Shown: positions 29,941 to 39,810, counted from the first letter of the stretch. The stretch: DNA of 50,904 nucleotides from Lactifluus volemus (GCA_022376515.1 WTXI01000261.1:1-50904); one strand, 5' to 3'. The notes: generated by a model from the sequence alone, not told the origin. Program-made: numbers and translations.

Positions 29941-31817
29941 ACGCCTCTATCCCGGATAACAACACTTGGACCTACATCCCCGTTCGAATAGGAGACGGCC
30001 TACCAGCACACGTCAAAGGCACAGCTCAGTGGGTGCTACACAAACCAGAAGTCAACAGAGGAACCTACCAAGTAACCACTCGTGACGGACGAGGAAACCT
30101 ATTCAACGATCTTTGCGAATTCATCAACAACTCTTGGTACCTAATCGAACTAGATCCGGACGGGAACATCTTCCGGACCCGCTCAGGAAACCTCCTACAA
30201 CCCATACATTGTACTGCAGCAGGCTTAGGCTACTGGAGAGAAACTGATAGAGAACACCCCGCGTACCGATCCCCGAGACCGCCAGGCAGATTCGGCGTCT
30301 CAAACTCGAATTCTTCTGACTCCGAGGCCGAGGAAGAACCCCCAGCCTCTCCCCAACAACAACCAAACCCCCTCGCGGACGATACTCTCGCCGCCGCTAC
30401 CAGTGCCATCGTTACCCTACAAGGAACCCATCCTCTTACTCCCGAACAACCGCCCGCAATGGCACAACAAATATCCTCACAAGTTTACGACCTCTACCAA
30501 CGTGGAGGAAGCCTCCTTCCCCCACTACTCTCCTCCCAGGCCGCCCCTAGTACCCCTAGTGGGCTACCCCCCATCCCAGTCGTGGCTGCCTCTTCCTCTA
30601 GTCAAAGAACGGTTCAGGCAGGGAGCACTATCACCGCTGCTGCCGCCACTCCCACAAACCCGGGTACGGGAGGATTAAAAGGGCTGGCCCCTTCAATCTT
30701 CTATGGGGATAGGAATCGGAGCGACCTCTTCCTAAAAGAATTCAAACAGTGGAAGCTCATAAACCAAAACAGCGACGAGATGAATAACCCATTCAACCAA
30801 GTCCTCATGGCCATCAGCTATATAAAAGGAGAAAGGGTCAATGACTGGCAGGAAGAGCAGTTGACAAAACTGGAAGGCACCACGCACCCACACAATGACG
30901 AGGCCATCTGGACTGAGTTCGAGCAGGCATTCAAAGACGCCTTTACCGACTCAAATAAGAAACAGCGCGCCTACAAGAAACTCAAGGACCATAAAATGGT
31001 TAATGACGACGTCGATACGTACATTGCAGGCTTCGAAACCTTGGTCAAACAAGCCGGATGGTCACGAAACGATGCTGGAACTATGGACCTGTTCCAAGCA
31101 GGACTGAAACATGAACTAAAGAAAGCTATCCTTAACCAAGAGACCTGGCCTACCACCCTAGACCAGTGGGAACGAGACGCTAGAAACCAGAACAACCGAC
31201 ACAAGGCTAGGGTAGCCCTCCTAGGGCAGCGACCAGGCCAGCCAAGCCGACCAACCCTGACTCAGGAACAGCTGAGAAGAGGGATGGGGCTGCCCCCGAG
31301 ACCCCCGCAGCCCAGGAGAGATCCCTTCGCCATGGATGTTGACACTGCCCACACCGAAGCCAACCTGGCAACTCGTGCCCAGCGAGAGAAATACCGTAAA
31401 GAAGGCCAATGCATGGGATGTGGACAATTTGGCCACTTCGTCAAAAATTGCCACAGGGGACAACCCTCGAGATGTGTTCCCCAGCCCGCTAGAGGAGGAC
31501 AGCAAAGTGGGCAGCAATCCGGAAGCAGGCCATCCTACGCCCAGCCCAGAACTCGCTCAGGGAACTGGCGCCAACCCCCTCCGGCATACGTACCACGACC
31601 CCCACCATATGCAGCGAGAAGCGGTCATGACGACCAAGAAACCCCCACTCAAGATCCCCCTCTTATTAACCTGCTCCCCTCCTCTGAAGACCCCACACCC
31701 ACCGTCAATCCTGGGGCTCCGACGGAGGTGGCGCAACACCTTCGAAGGATGAACCAAGAGGAGCGAGAAAGGGTGTGGGACGAGCTACAGAAAGAGGACG
31801 GGGAGGATTTTCTCTAG
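29817..31817 (+). CDS. gag: Element G gag (first ATG at 30459)
   Basis: The frame is open from 29817 to TAG at 31815-31817. The first ATG in it, and the first on the whole transcript, is 30459 (PPAMAQQISSQVYD), giving 452 residues. The upstream part is clearly gag-like: LPAHVKGTAQW, TTRDGRGNLFNDLCEFINNSW and GYWRETDREHPAY match the gag N-terminus of A (which has an ATG) and of I. Downstream: capsid-like region (GLAPSIFYGDRNRSDLFLKE, WLINQ-type helices), DPFAMDVD, CCHC knuckle CMGCGQFGHFVKNC, and C-terminal helix MNQEERERVWDELQKEDGED. Either translation starts without ATG upstream or a shorter protein is made from 30459. Confidence 0.88.
   Translation, partial: GIPTVCPTSPTQAQRLPLLQSHATGTARSTRSSCGPGNTSLNASIPDNNTWTYIPVRIGDGLPAHVKGTAQWVLHKPEVNRGTYQVTTRDGRGNLFNDLCEFINNSWYLIELDPDGNIFRTRSGNLLQPIHCTAAGLGYWRETDREHPAYRSPRPPGRFGVSNSNSSDSEAEEEPPASPQQQPNPLADDTLAAATSAIVTLQGTHPLTPEQPPAMAQQISSQVYDLYQRGGSLLPPLLSSQAAPSTPSGLPPIPVVAASSSSQRTVQAGSTITAAAATPTNPGTGGLKGLAPSIFYGDRNRSDLFLKEFKQWKLINQNSDEMNNPFNQVLMAISYIKGERVNDWQEEQLTKLEGTTHPHNDEAIWTEFEQAFKDAFTDSNKKQRAYKKLKDHKMVNDDVDTYIAGFETLVKQAGWSRNDAGTMDLFQAGLKHELKKAILNQETWPTTLDQWERDARNQNNRHKARVALLGQRPGQPSRPTLTQEQLRRGMGLPPRPPQPRRDPFAMDVDTAHTEANLATRAQREKYRKEGQCMGCGQFGHFVKNCHRGQPSRCVPQPARGGQQSGQQSGSRPSYAQPRTRSGNWRQPPPAYVPRPPPYAARSGHDDQETPTQDPPLINLLPSSEDPTPTVNPGAPTEVAQHLRRMNQEERERVWDELQKEDGEDFL
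31805..31811 (+). promoter_or_regulatory. Probable -1 frameshift heptamer GGATTTT at the gag/pol junction of G
   Basis: Gag ends GAG GAT TTT CTC TAG and pol is in the -1 frame. G GAT TTT is the type of heptamer used by the plant dianthoviruses (established knowledge). The same bases are present in element I at 47420-47426. Confidence 0.6.
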
Positions 31818-34800
31818 GCTCCGGTCCGCCAACCTGGCACGGAGCAGAACTACCACGCATTGCATTTGTACGACACCGAGGCATAAAGTCAATCAATATG
31901 CCCTTTATTTTTCGATCTATGCGTGGAACGGTTGGAGAAGCAGCCCTCGTTGACAGTGGGGCAAGTGAAAACTTTATTGACCAGCGAACAGTTGCGCGGT
32001 GGGGGATTGCCACCCGTCAGCTCCCAATACCTGTACAAGTCACCAATGTGGATGGAACACACAACCGGAGTGGTGCAGTCACACAATACGCCGTACTCCA
32101 CGTCACCTGGGGTAGCAAGAGCGAGGAACTACTATTCCTTGTTGCAAATCTAGGAAAAGACCGAGTAATCTTCGGTTTTACCTGGCTTAAGGCTTTTAAC
32201 CCAGACATCAACTGGACGGACATGACCTGGGACGACCTTCCTATAGAAGTAGCCACTCGGGCAGTTACCAGAGCCCGCTTCCTCGGAGTGGAAGACCACG
32301 CTAAGCAACGACTCAGACAAGCGGACATCAAGCGGGAAAACAGCCGAAAGATGTTGGCCCACCTAAAGCTCCGACTGCAGGATGACAAATTGACTGCAGG
32401 TCAGAAACGGGACCTGGAGGAGAAACACCCCGAATTAAAACAGTGGGCGGAATACTTTCCAGAATGGCCCAACGGAGTCTCTAAGATCTCCGAACCACGC
32501 GTCATACCCCCTCCGAGTCTGAACAAAACCTCGCTGGCCACAGAATGGGCAATCAAAGCCCCACGGCAGCAGGGAGACCCCTCCCTTCCTCACGAATACA
32601 AACGTCACTGGAAGGTCTTCTCTGAGGAACTGTCCCATCGTTTTCCCCCAGCTCGGTTAGACGACCATGAAATTAAACTCAAGGAAGGAGCTCCCACCAC
32701 CATAAAAAGCAAGACCTACCCGCTCAGCCCAGCAGAAATGGAGGCGGCGCGCAAATGGATCGATGAAAACGAACGGCTGGGCTACATCGAGAAGGGGGAC
32801 TCGCCCTGGGTGACCCTGTTCTTCTTTGTGAAGAAGCAAGACAGCTCCCTTCGCCCGGTTCAAGATTACCGGAAGGTCAATGAATGGACCATACCCGACG
32901 TCTACCCTCTCCCATGTATCGAAACAATCCTGGAACAACTGGAGGGAAAGCAGCTCTTCACTACCCTTGATATTCGCTGGGGCTATAACAACATCCGAAT
33001 TAAGGCGGAAGACCGCTGGAAAGCCGCATTTATTACTCCTTTTGGCTTGTATCTCCCCAATGTCATGCCCTTCGGCCTTCGGAATGCGCCGGGAACCTTC
33101 CAACGCTGCATGCATACCATTTTCCGCGACCTACTAAATGCCTATCCCAACTTTATCCACATATACATGGACGATTTCCTCATCGCCACCCCAAATCGAA
33201 ACGCGGCGGACTTGGCCCTTCACCGGACCATTGTCCACCAGGTATTGCAGCGCTTCGAAGACGAGTCCTTTTTCCTCAAAGCGGCAAAGTGTCATTTCGA
33301 ACAACCACGAGTGCACTACTTAGGCATCGTAGTCGAGGATGGCAAGATCTCCTTGGATCCTATGAAGAGGCAAGGCCTGCTGGAATGGCCAACCGAGCAA
33401 AGCACAGTCTCTGGGGTGCGAAGCACCCTCGGTGTTTTTGGATATCACCGCCCTTTCATCCCTGGCTTCGCCGAAATTGCTCGCCCCCTCACCGATCTCT
33501 TGAAGAAAGACGTCCCTTTCCACTGGGGAGATGCGCAACGCACCGCAGTGAAACAGCTCATTGGCCTCGTCGAGCGTGACATGGCCTTACACCGCCCAGA
33601 CCATGACCGACCTTTCGAGGTGGAAGTCGATGCCTCCCAGTTCGCCCTTGGCGCCATCCTGTTTCAACGATCACCCACTGGCCTCCCGCGACCCATCAGC
33701 TATTATTCCCACGCCCTGTCCCCTCCCGAACACGGCTATGATGTCCACGACCGGGAACTCCTCGCGATCATCCATGCCCTGAAACGCTGGCGCCACTTAC
33801 TACTTGGCGCGCGGCACCAAATCAAAGTCTACACGGACCACAAGAACCTGCAATATTACCGTCACCCTCGAGACATAAACCGACGCGTGGCCCGCTACAT
33901 TCCCCTCTTGGGAGACTTTAACCTCTCCCTCATCCACAAGCCTGGCAAGACGATGAGGGCGGACCCTCTCTCCCGTTGCCCGGATTTTGACACTGGGGCG
34001 TTGGACAACAAGAATGTCGTGGTCCTCCCTAGCGAACTGTTTGCGTCCGTTGCCGCGCTTTCGTTACCCCCTCTAGATCCCTGGGAGGAGAGGTTACTCC
34101 GTGCCCAGGAAGCCGCGCCTACGGACATTGCTGGCTGGTCCACTCCCTTTCGCCTTGAGCTGGGACCCCATGGCCTGTGGACCCGCACTGGGAAGATCGT
34201 TGTCGTGGCAGACAACGCCCTGAGGAGGGAGGTGATTGCTGCGCATCATGACCATGTTACCGCTGGACACCCTGGAATTTCGAAAACCTTACATGCAATA
34301 GAACAAGGATATTGGTGGCCCGACATGAAAACCTTCGTCCGACAATACGTCAAAGGATGCGCTACCTGCCAGACCACAAAGAGCAACACAGTTCGGCCCA
34401 AAGTTCCAATTTACCCAATCACCGTTAAACCAAACGCGCTGCCATTCGAAACTATTGCACTTGACCTCATCGTGGACCTCCCACCCTCGCAAGGCTACGA
34501 CTCCATCCTGACGATCACCGACCACGACTGCACCAAGGCGGCGTTCTTCCTCCCTTGTACGCAGAAAATCGACTCTGAGGGAGTGGCCGCACTCTACGCC
34601 CAGCATGTCTTCCCTCATTACGGGATTCCCAAGACTGTCATATCGGACCGAGACACGAGATTCACCTCGAAATGGACAACGGATCTCTGTAAACGACTCA
34701 AAATAAACCAAAACATCAGTACAGCATATCACCCCCAGACAGACGGCCAATCAGAGAGGACGAACCAATGGCTGGAACAATACCTTCGAATCTACGGCAA

Positions 34801-36721
34801 CTTCCAACAAAGCGACTGGGCACGATGGCTCCCACTTGCCCAATTCGTGCACAACTCCTGGCCCAGTTCCACCACTGGAAAAGCCCCCTTTGAATTACTC
34901 ATTGGCTTCACTCCATGCGCTCAGGAGCAGCAGGTGACGGACTCGACCTTACCGGCCCTAGAAGAACGATCCACCTACCTCCGCGGACTTCGGGAACGAG
35001 CACAAAAGGCCATTCGACAGGCGCAGGACATGACAAGGAAGTACCATGAACGAAAGAAGGGGCAACGCCACTTCCGACCTTTCACCGAGGGACAAATGGT
35101 CCTACTCGAGGGGACAAACTTAAACCTACCATATCCGACAAAGAAACTTCGACCGAAACGCTTCGGACCTTTCCGTGTCATCAAGGTGATCTCGCCCTAT
35201 GTGTACAAATTAGATTTGCCACCCCAATGGAAGATCCACAACGTCTTCCACACGTCCCTTCTGACCCCCTATTCGGAAACAGCCGAACATGGCCAGAACC
35301 ACACCGAACCACCCCCAGATCTAGTTGACGATCATCAGGAATACGAAGTCGAAGAGATCCTCGGATCAAGAAGGCGGTACCGGAAACTGCAATATCTCCT
35401 GAAGTGGAAAGGGTATTCCGCAGCACACAACACGTGGGAGCCGGTCGAGAACGTCAATTCCCCGGAGTTAATCCGAGAATTCCACGAGGCAAACCCCGAA
35501 GCCGTGAGAACCTTGGAAGTTGAAGAGGATATAAACCCCACTCTTGACCCTCTACCATCGCCATCCCCCTCTCCTATGGACTTCTCCCCCGTCAGAGACT
35601 TCATCCTCGATTTCGACATTGCCTCCCTCGAAATACCCGACGACGTTTACGCTACCATCGTCCTCGCTGGCCTCCGCCCTGAAGACTTCCAACCCGAACG
35701 ACTCAACATTGACGACGAGGATGCCGCCTCACCGTCACCCCTCCCAGTACCAGATCCGTCCACCAGGCCCCTCGCACCCGTACCTATACTCTGGACCCCT
35801 CAGCCCACTCGACCTTCCGCCTACGATGAGTGGTCCCCCGGGCCCAACGCCGACGACTACTCCCCGCCCGTCGCTCCTCCCTATTCGGAGGAAGAGCCCG
35901 CTTCCCTCGCGCTCGACGCCTTCCACCGCGTCGACGAGTGGAGAACCCAGTCGGCCCCGCTACTCGAGACAGCGGGCCAAGAGGTCTCTCCCGTTCCGTC
36001 ACCCTCCTCGCGCTCTGAGCCGTTCGACGCCTCTGAGCGACCCTTCACGCGGGTCAACACCCCCGCCTCCAACAGCGACGGTTATCGATCTGACCAGTCC
36101 GTCGCCACCGCCGCTTCCGACAAGGAGTCCCAGCTACCACGTCAGGACTCCTACTCCGGCCACCCCGCGCCCACCGGCCCGCATGCGTCAGTTACATTGG
36201 ACGCCGGCTACTCCCGACCCGCACGAGGGTATGTTGCCCAACCCTCTCAATACGCCGTTCATACCAGCGCGGAGCCCGACGCCTCCGCCGAGAAGGGCAA
36301 GGCTCCTGCAGATGGTGGCGCTCGTGGACTCCGACGGGAACACGCAGGCGTTTGGCACGGCGTTTGTGCCACCGAATACGCGCCTCCTGCACACGGCGCG
36401 TGGTATTTCCCTCAGCAGTTTTCCACCCCTTTAGCCGCCACCTGGATCCCGACCTACCCGCCTCCGCCTCCCGTCTATCCGTACTGTCACCGTTGCAGTA
36501 CCATGCAACCTGACCACCCCGCCGACCTCTGCCCCATCGATGTCCGCTGCCTGTACTGCGCAGGCGGCCACCTCTCGTGCCACTGCCCATGGCCGCACTT
36601 CTTGTGCACGGCCGATGATTGTTTCTGTCCTGAAGACCACGACTTTGCGGAACCGGAAGGCGTCCGCAACCCGGTCTGGCAGTGCCCGACATCCCTCGTC
36701 TTGCGTCGACGGAACTACTGA
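31812..36721 (+). CDS. pol: Element G pol polyprotein, complete
   Basis: An open frame of about 1,640 codons with no ATG near its start, read by -1 shift from gag. Counting from a GTG at 31775: protease DSGASENFID (residue 60 on), RT with YMDD (about 464), RNase H VDASQFALG (616) and YTDHKNLQYY (686), integrase HHCC (HHDHVTAGHPG at 823, CATC at 862), DDE at about 896 (ALDLIVDLP), 956 (ISDRDTRF) and 993 (TDGQSERTNQ), GPF/Y-like region (KRFGPFRVIKVISPYVYKL), chromodomain (about 1189-1236, LLKWKGYSAAHNTWEPVEN), a Pro/Ser linker of about 300 residues, and a Cys/His tail (1570-1640; CHRC, CPIDVRCLYC, HLSCHC, FLCTADDCFC). All catalytic residues are present, so it may be active. Confidence 0.94.
35544..36434 (+). 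CDS. Possible accessory frame overlapping the pol linker of G (+1 frame)
   Basis: The +1 frame of pol is open for about 296 codons over the Pro/Ser linker. It encodes TVIDLTSPSPPP followed by RSPSYHVRTPTP, and later LVDSDGNTQAFGTAFVPPN. The order VI..T.SPP..RSPSYHV recurs in element A, but there inside the main pol frame. The same relative frame is open in I (43624-42800) and F. An ATG inside is at about 35718. A Pro-rich composition makes long open frames likely, so the call rests on the cross-family match. Confidence 0.4.
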   Translation: MTLYHRHPPLLWTSPPSETSSSISTLPPSKYPTTFTLPSSSLASALKTSNPNDSTLTTRMPPHRHPSQYQIRPPGPSHPYLYSGPLSPLDLPPTMSGPPGPTPTTTPRPSLLPIRRKSPLPSRSTPSTASTSGEPSRPRYSRQRAKRSLPFRHPPRALSRSTPLSDPSRGSTPPPPTATVIDLTSPSPPPLPTRSPSYHVRTPTPATPRPPARMRQLHWTPATPDPHEGMLPNPLNTPFIPARSPTPPPRRARLLQMVALVDSDGNTQAFGTAFVPPNTRLLHTARGISLSSFPPL

Positions 36722-36739
36722 GGCGCTGGTGGCACAGCG

Positions 36740-36758
36740 CCCTTGAGAAGGGAGGCAC
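36740..36758 (+). other. Polypurine tract of G
   Basis: The bases before the 3' LTR, ending GAGAAGGGAGGCAC, are purine-rich and the same (inverted) in element I. Confidence 0.65.
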
Positions 36759-37336
36759 TGTTACGGTTTGGCACGTGATCTGCTTATGTATTGGCCCCAC
36801 GTGACTGTGGGTATCTTTTTCGCCTTGTTCTGAGACAATCTATGATACGGATCTTCGGATCTTTCCGTGTACGATACGATCTCTGGATCTTCCCGAAGTA
36901 TCCCCGTAGATCTCCGTAGTTTCTCCGTTCGATCTACGATATATTATTTAGGAGGCATGTCACACTGTGACATGCCTGGGACTCTATGACTCAGCATCAC
37001 ACCCTAGGAGTATATAAACCGGTCCGTTGTAGCTTGTCTCCTTAGACTTCGCTTCGTCTGCAATCAGACTAGTTGAACCCTCTTCCCTTCTTGTCCCTTC
37101 CAAGTCAGACCTCCTGACCGTTGCTATCCAAGACTTAGTCTTGTCTTGTGATTGCCCTTGACCTCTTCTTGACAATACAGTAGAGTGCATCCGTCAGCGC
37201 GACGCTCTCCTCTATAGTAAAGCCAAGGGAAGAACTTGTGTGATCCTCATTGTGCTGAGGCTTAGTGCCACGCTCAGCCCTCCTCGATCACCGTCATCAG
37301 CACCGTCGTGCGCCAAGGCCCCTCTGAGCCTTGACA
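36759..37336 (+). repeat. 3' LTR of element G
   Basis: 578 bp, about 99% identical to 28512-29090. Followed by the AAACT target copy, then by the rest of element F. Confidence 0.94.
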
Positions 37337-37341
37337 AAACT

Positions 37342-38324
37342 CCCTCACAATTCACTACATGCAACATGTCCCAACCCAATATGACCTACCCGCACCACGT
37401 CCCATCCGCCCAGTACACCCGTCGTCCCTCCTCTACCAATCATCGTTCGGCCTCTCCACCATTTATCCCAGTGAGCTATACACGGCGTCCAAGAAACCAC
37501 TCCCCGACCCCCGCTCCCCCACCTTATATCCGCGAATCACGCTGCTCGACGACACCCTTCGAGAGTCCCTCTTCCAGGCCTGTGAATTCGCAGTGTGGGC
37601 CATACAACAACCCAAACCGACACGTTCAATTTGGGAGTACCTCACACCTCCCACCGACCGTCCGAGGACCCCACTCGCCTAGCTCCCACCGCCCTCGTGG
37701 AACGAGGACCTCCCCGATTTTGGTGGACTCCCGTGGAGCGACGCCGCCCCCTCCCCGCCAAACAACCAACTACCATCCCTACCAAGCTCACCGGCCTCTA
37801 ACGTCTGCGACTCACCCGCCTCATCTGTCTCCCCTATCCAGGACGACGAACTCGGATGGGCATTTGATAATGACAACGACGCTAACAACGACCAGTGGCC
37901 AGGGAGTACAGTTCATGACGGCGAGGGTGCCCTTCACTGCAAGACTTGCATGGAACGGGTTGTCAATAGTAGCAGTGGAACCGCCGCTGATTCCGCCGCA
38001 GCCCGGATCACGCACACACCCTATTGTGGTCGATGCAAGCGACGAAACCCCGGGCACCTCTACATCGAGTGCCCCCTCCACGACTGGTGTGAGTGGTGCG
38101 CTGACTACGGCCATCCAGGCCCTTCGTGTCATGAACCCCACCAGCAATGCAAGTTCGGAGACTCTTGTAGAGTCCCCTTAGAACACCCTCACTGGCATTG
38201 GTCGTGCCCCTACACCGACGACAAGAAGGCCTACCTTTGGTACGGCCACGGTGTTGATCGCTCCACGTCTGGCTGGATCAACGCGGAGATGAGTGACTGG
38301 GACTACGCTGCTGACCGTGAGTAA
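37342..38324 (+). pseudogene. pol: Element F pol relic, part after the G insertion (linker and Cys/His tail)
   Basis: The pol frame resumes directly after G and runs through a TAG at 37680-37682 to the stop at 38322-38324. It ends with a Cys/His-rich tail: YCGRCKRRNPGHLYIECP, CEWCADYGHPGPSCHEPHQQ, then C..C and a Trp/Tyr-rich end. The +1 frame is open from an ATG at 37366 to 38181 (a Pro/Ser/Arg-rich protein with SPILVDSRGATPPPP and NSDGHLIMTTT), overlapping the linker as in G. Confidence 0.8.
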
Positions 38325-38344
38325 ACACAGGTGGGACTGTGCCT

Positions 38345-38358
38345 TAGACGGGGGATGG
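38345..38358 (+). other. Polypurine tract of F
   Basis: TAGACGGGGGATGG directly precedes the 3' LTR. Confidence 0.6.
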
Positions 38359-38963
38359 TGTTATGGACTAACACGTGTTTGCTGACTCATACTATACTTT
38401 TTCGGACTGATGACTCATTTCTGCTGACTTCCCTTGCTTATGCGAATGGACTGCCGATCGCTTTGTTTCAGATCGCTTACTTATCTTTCTCACGATACAG
38501 CCTCGCACAGCACCGTACAGCCTCAAGCAACAGCCACATGTACAAGATGACTCGCTGATTCCTGAGACATGTTTCAAACCCTGAAAGCTGTACGAAGGTC
38601 ACAGCCCCTATGGCTGTGCACATAGCCTCGTTTCCTTCTATATAAACCCTGTACTTTCTGCCCTAGAGACCTTAAGTCTCAGTTTTGTTTCGCAATCCAA
38701 GTCTTCTATCTATTAGAACCTTGCTTGCCTAGAAGCATCAGACCTGAGAGAACCCTCTTGACATCACGCTCTTCGACTTCTTGACACTTTGGTCTTATCC
38801 CTAAGCCCAAAGCCTTTGACCTCTGAAACGCTCTTGACTTAGTCGTTTACTAAGTCTCTTCTTATCGAACCCTTGATCTCGTCTTGCACGTCTTGCAAGA
38901 CTTGCTCTTGACTTCACGAACGATCGTACACTTCATACAAAGGTCCCACTTGGAACCTTAACA
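38359..38963 (+). repeat. 3' LTR of element F (B5)
   Basis: 605 bp, TGTTATGG...CCTTAACA, the same orientation as 22473-23077 but visibly diverged from it. The following bases (CCGGC) do not match those before the 5' LTR (TGGCA). Confidence 0.9.
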
Positions 38964-39800
38964 CCGGCGCTCCTGCCTCGATGCGCGATTCCTTTTCTGT
39001 GCAAGTCGCCTCTTCTCCTTCAGAGCCAGAGATGCCACTCTCTGTCCCTTGGAGAGATCAAAAAAGGCCTGGGGGCCCTCTCTGTTAAGAAGCTCTAAGA
39101 TGTATCCGAACATCACCTTTTTCACCTTGTTAAGAGGGCGAGGTACAAGCGCAACAGCGCACTTGACCAGGTGAGCGTGGAACTGGGGAGCGAACTCGAC
39201 CCAAAAAACTTTTCCATCTTCGGCCTTTTGGGCCGAAATGACGTTAGCCACGAGGTGGTCCCGTGATAAGAACCAGCGGCGATGGAATATATTGTGGATG
39301 TCGAACACGGAGAGTTCGTCAGCCACAGAAAGAGCCCTTCGGGTTAGAGGTTTGCCCTTTGCCCTAGGGGTCGTGCCTGCCTGCCCTTCGCCTGGAGAGT
39401 CACCGGAGGGCTCAGGGTGTGGAGTGTTGGGCTGTGAAACGGGGGTCCCAGTGCAAAACGGTGTAAAAGGCGACTGGGAATTTGATGTGCCAGCCTCGCC
39501 AAGCGAGCTTGGGGGCTCGGTGGGGGCTACAGAGGGAGTAGGAGGGGGTCAACGGCTTGGGGAGTGAAGGCGGCTCTAAGGGCTGCTTCAACCACATCCG
39601 ATCCATCGCCTAAGCGATGTCCTCGCTGGATGTCATCTGGGATTTTGCAGACAACCTCCACGGCCGCGTTTATTGCTTCAGCTGCACCTGGGACTTCCAG
39701 GGTGCGGTCGTCCTTGGCTTTGTTGAAGGACTGAAGGTCGAGAATGGGGGGATAAGACATCGAGAAAATTTCGATGATGGTGGTAAGAAGTCAAGAAGGC
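38964..39800 (-). pseudogene. Unidentified coding stretch, truncated by LTR B5
   Basis: On the minus strand, a first frame from an ATG at 39760 (SYPPILDLQSFNKAKDDRTL, IPDDIQRGHRLGDGSDVVEA) is open to 39527. A second frame, offset, continues with a Pro-rich part and then a conserved-looking domain (ELSVFDIHNIFHRRWFLSRD, FWVEFAPQFHAHLVKC, ending in a Lys/Arg-rich helix) up to the LTR boundary, without a stop before it. An intron or a frameshift near 39540 would link them. I do not recognise the family. It may be part of another mobile element or a gene broken when F arrived. Confidence 0.4.
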
Positions 39801-39810
39801 TTGACAGTGA

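Larger units (their letters stand above)
28512..37336 (+). mobile_element. Element G: young, apparently complete gypsy chromovirus inside element F
   Basis: 8,825 bp with LTRs of 579 and 578 bp that differ at about five bases and one indel, and target duplication AAACT (28507-28511, 37337-37341). Gag and pol have no internal stop. The insertion lies in the pol linker of F, shortly after its chromodomain; deleting G restores the F frame (PPLPN/SLTIHY). The pattern is TATA, self-primer, long ATG-free leader, gag, -1 pol, polypurine tract. Confidence 0.95.
22473..38963 (+). mobile_element. Element F: family B gypsy provirus, degenerate, hosting element G
   Basis: 5' LTR 22473-23077, gag, pol, 3' LTR 38359-38963, with 8.8 kb of element G inserted at 28511/28512. 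It is the only full copy of family B in the window; four solo LTRs (8372, 10750, 11680, 40042) belong to the same family. The bases next to the outer ends differ (TGGCA before, CCGGC after), and the flanks are unrelated genes, so no target duplication survives. The two LTRs differ at more than a dozen places in their first 220 bases. Coding regions carry many stops and frameshifts. Confidence 0.88.

Noticed and set aside
30033..30035. Gag start at 30033
   Set aside because: The codon is GTG, the frame is open further upstream, and conserved gag residues precede it.
31775..31817. Independent start of pol at 31775
   Set aside because: That codon is GTG, inside gag; a -1 frameshift at 31805-31811 explains pol better.
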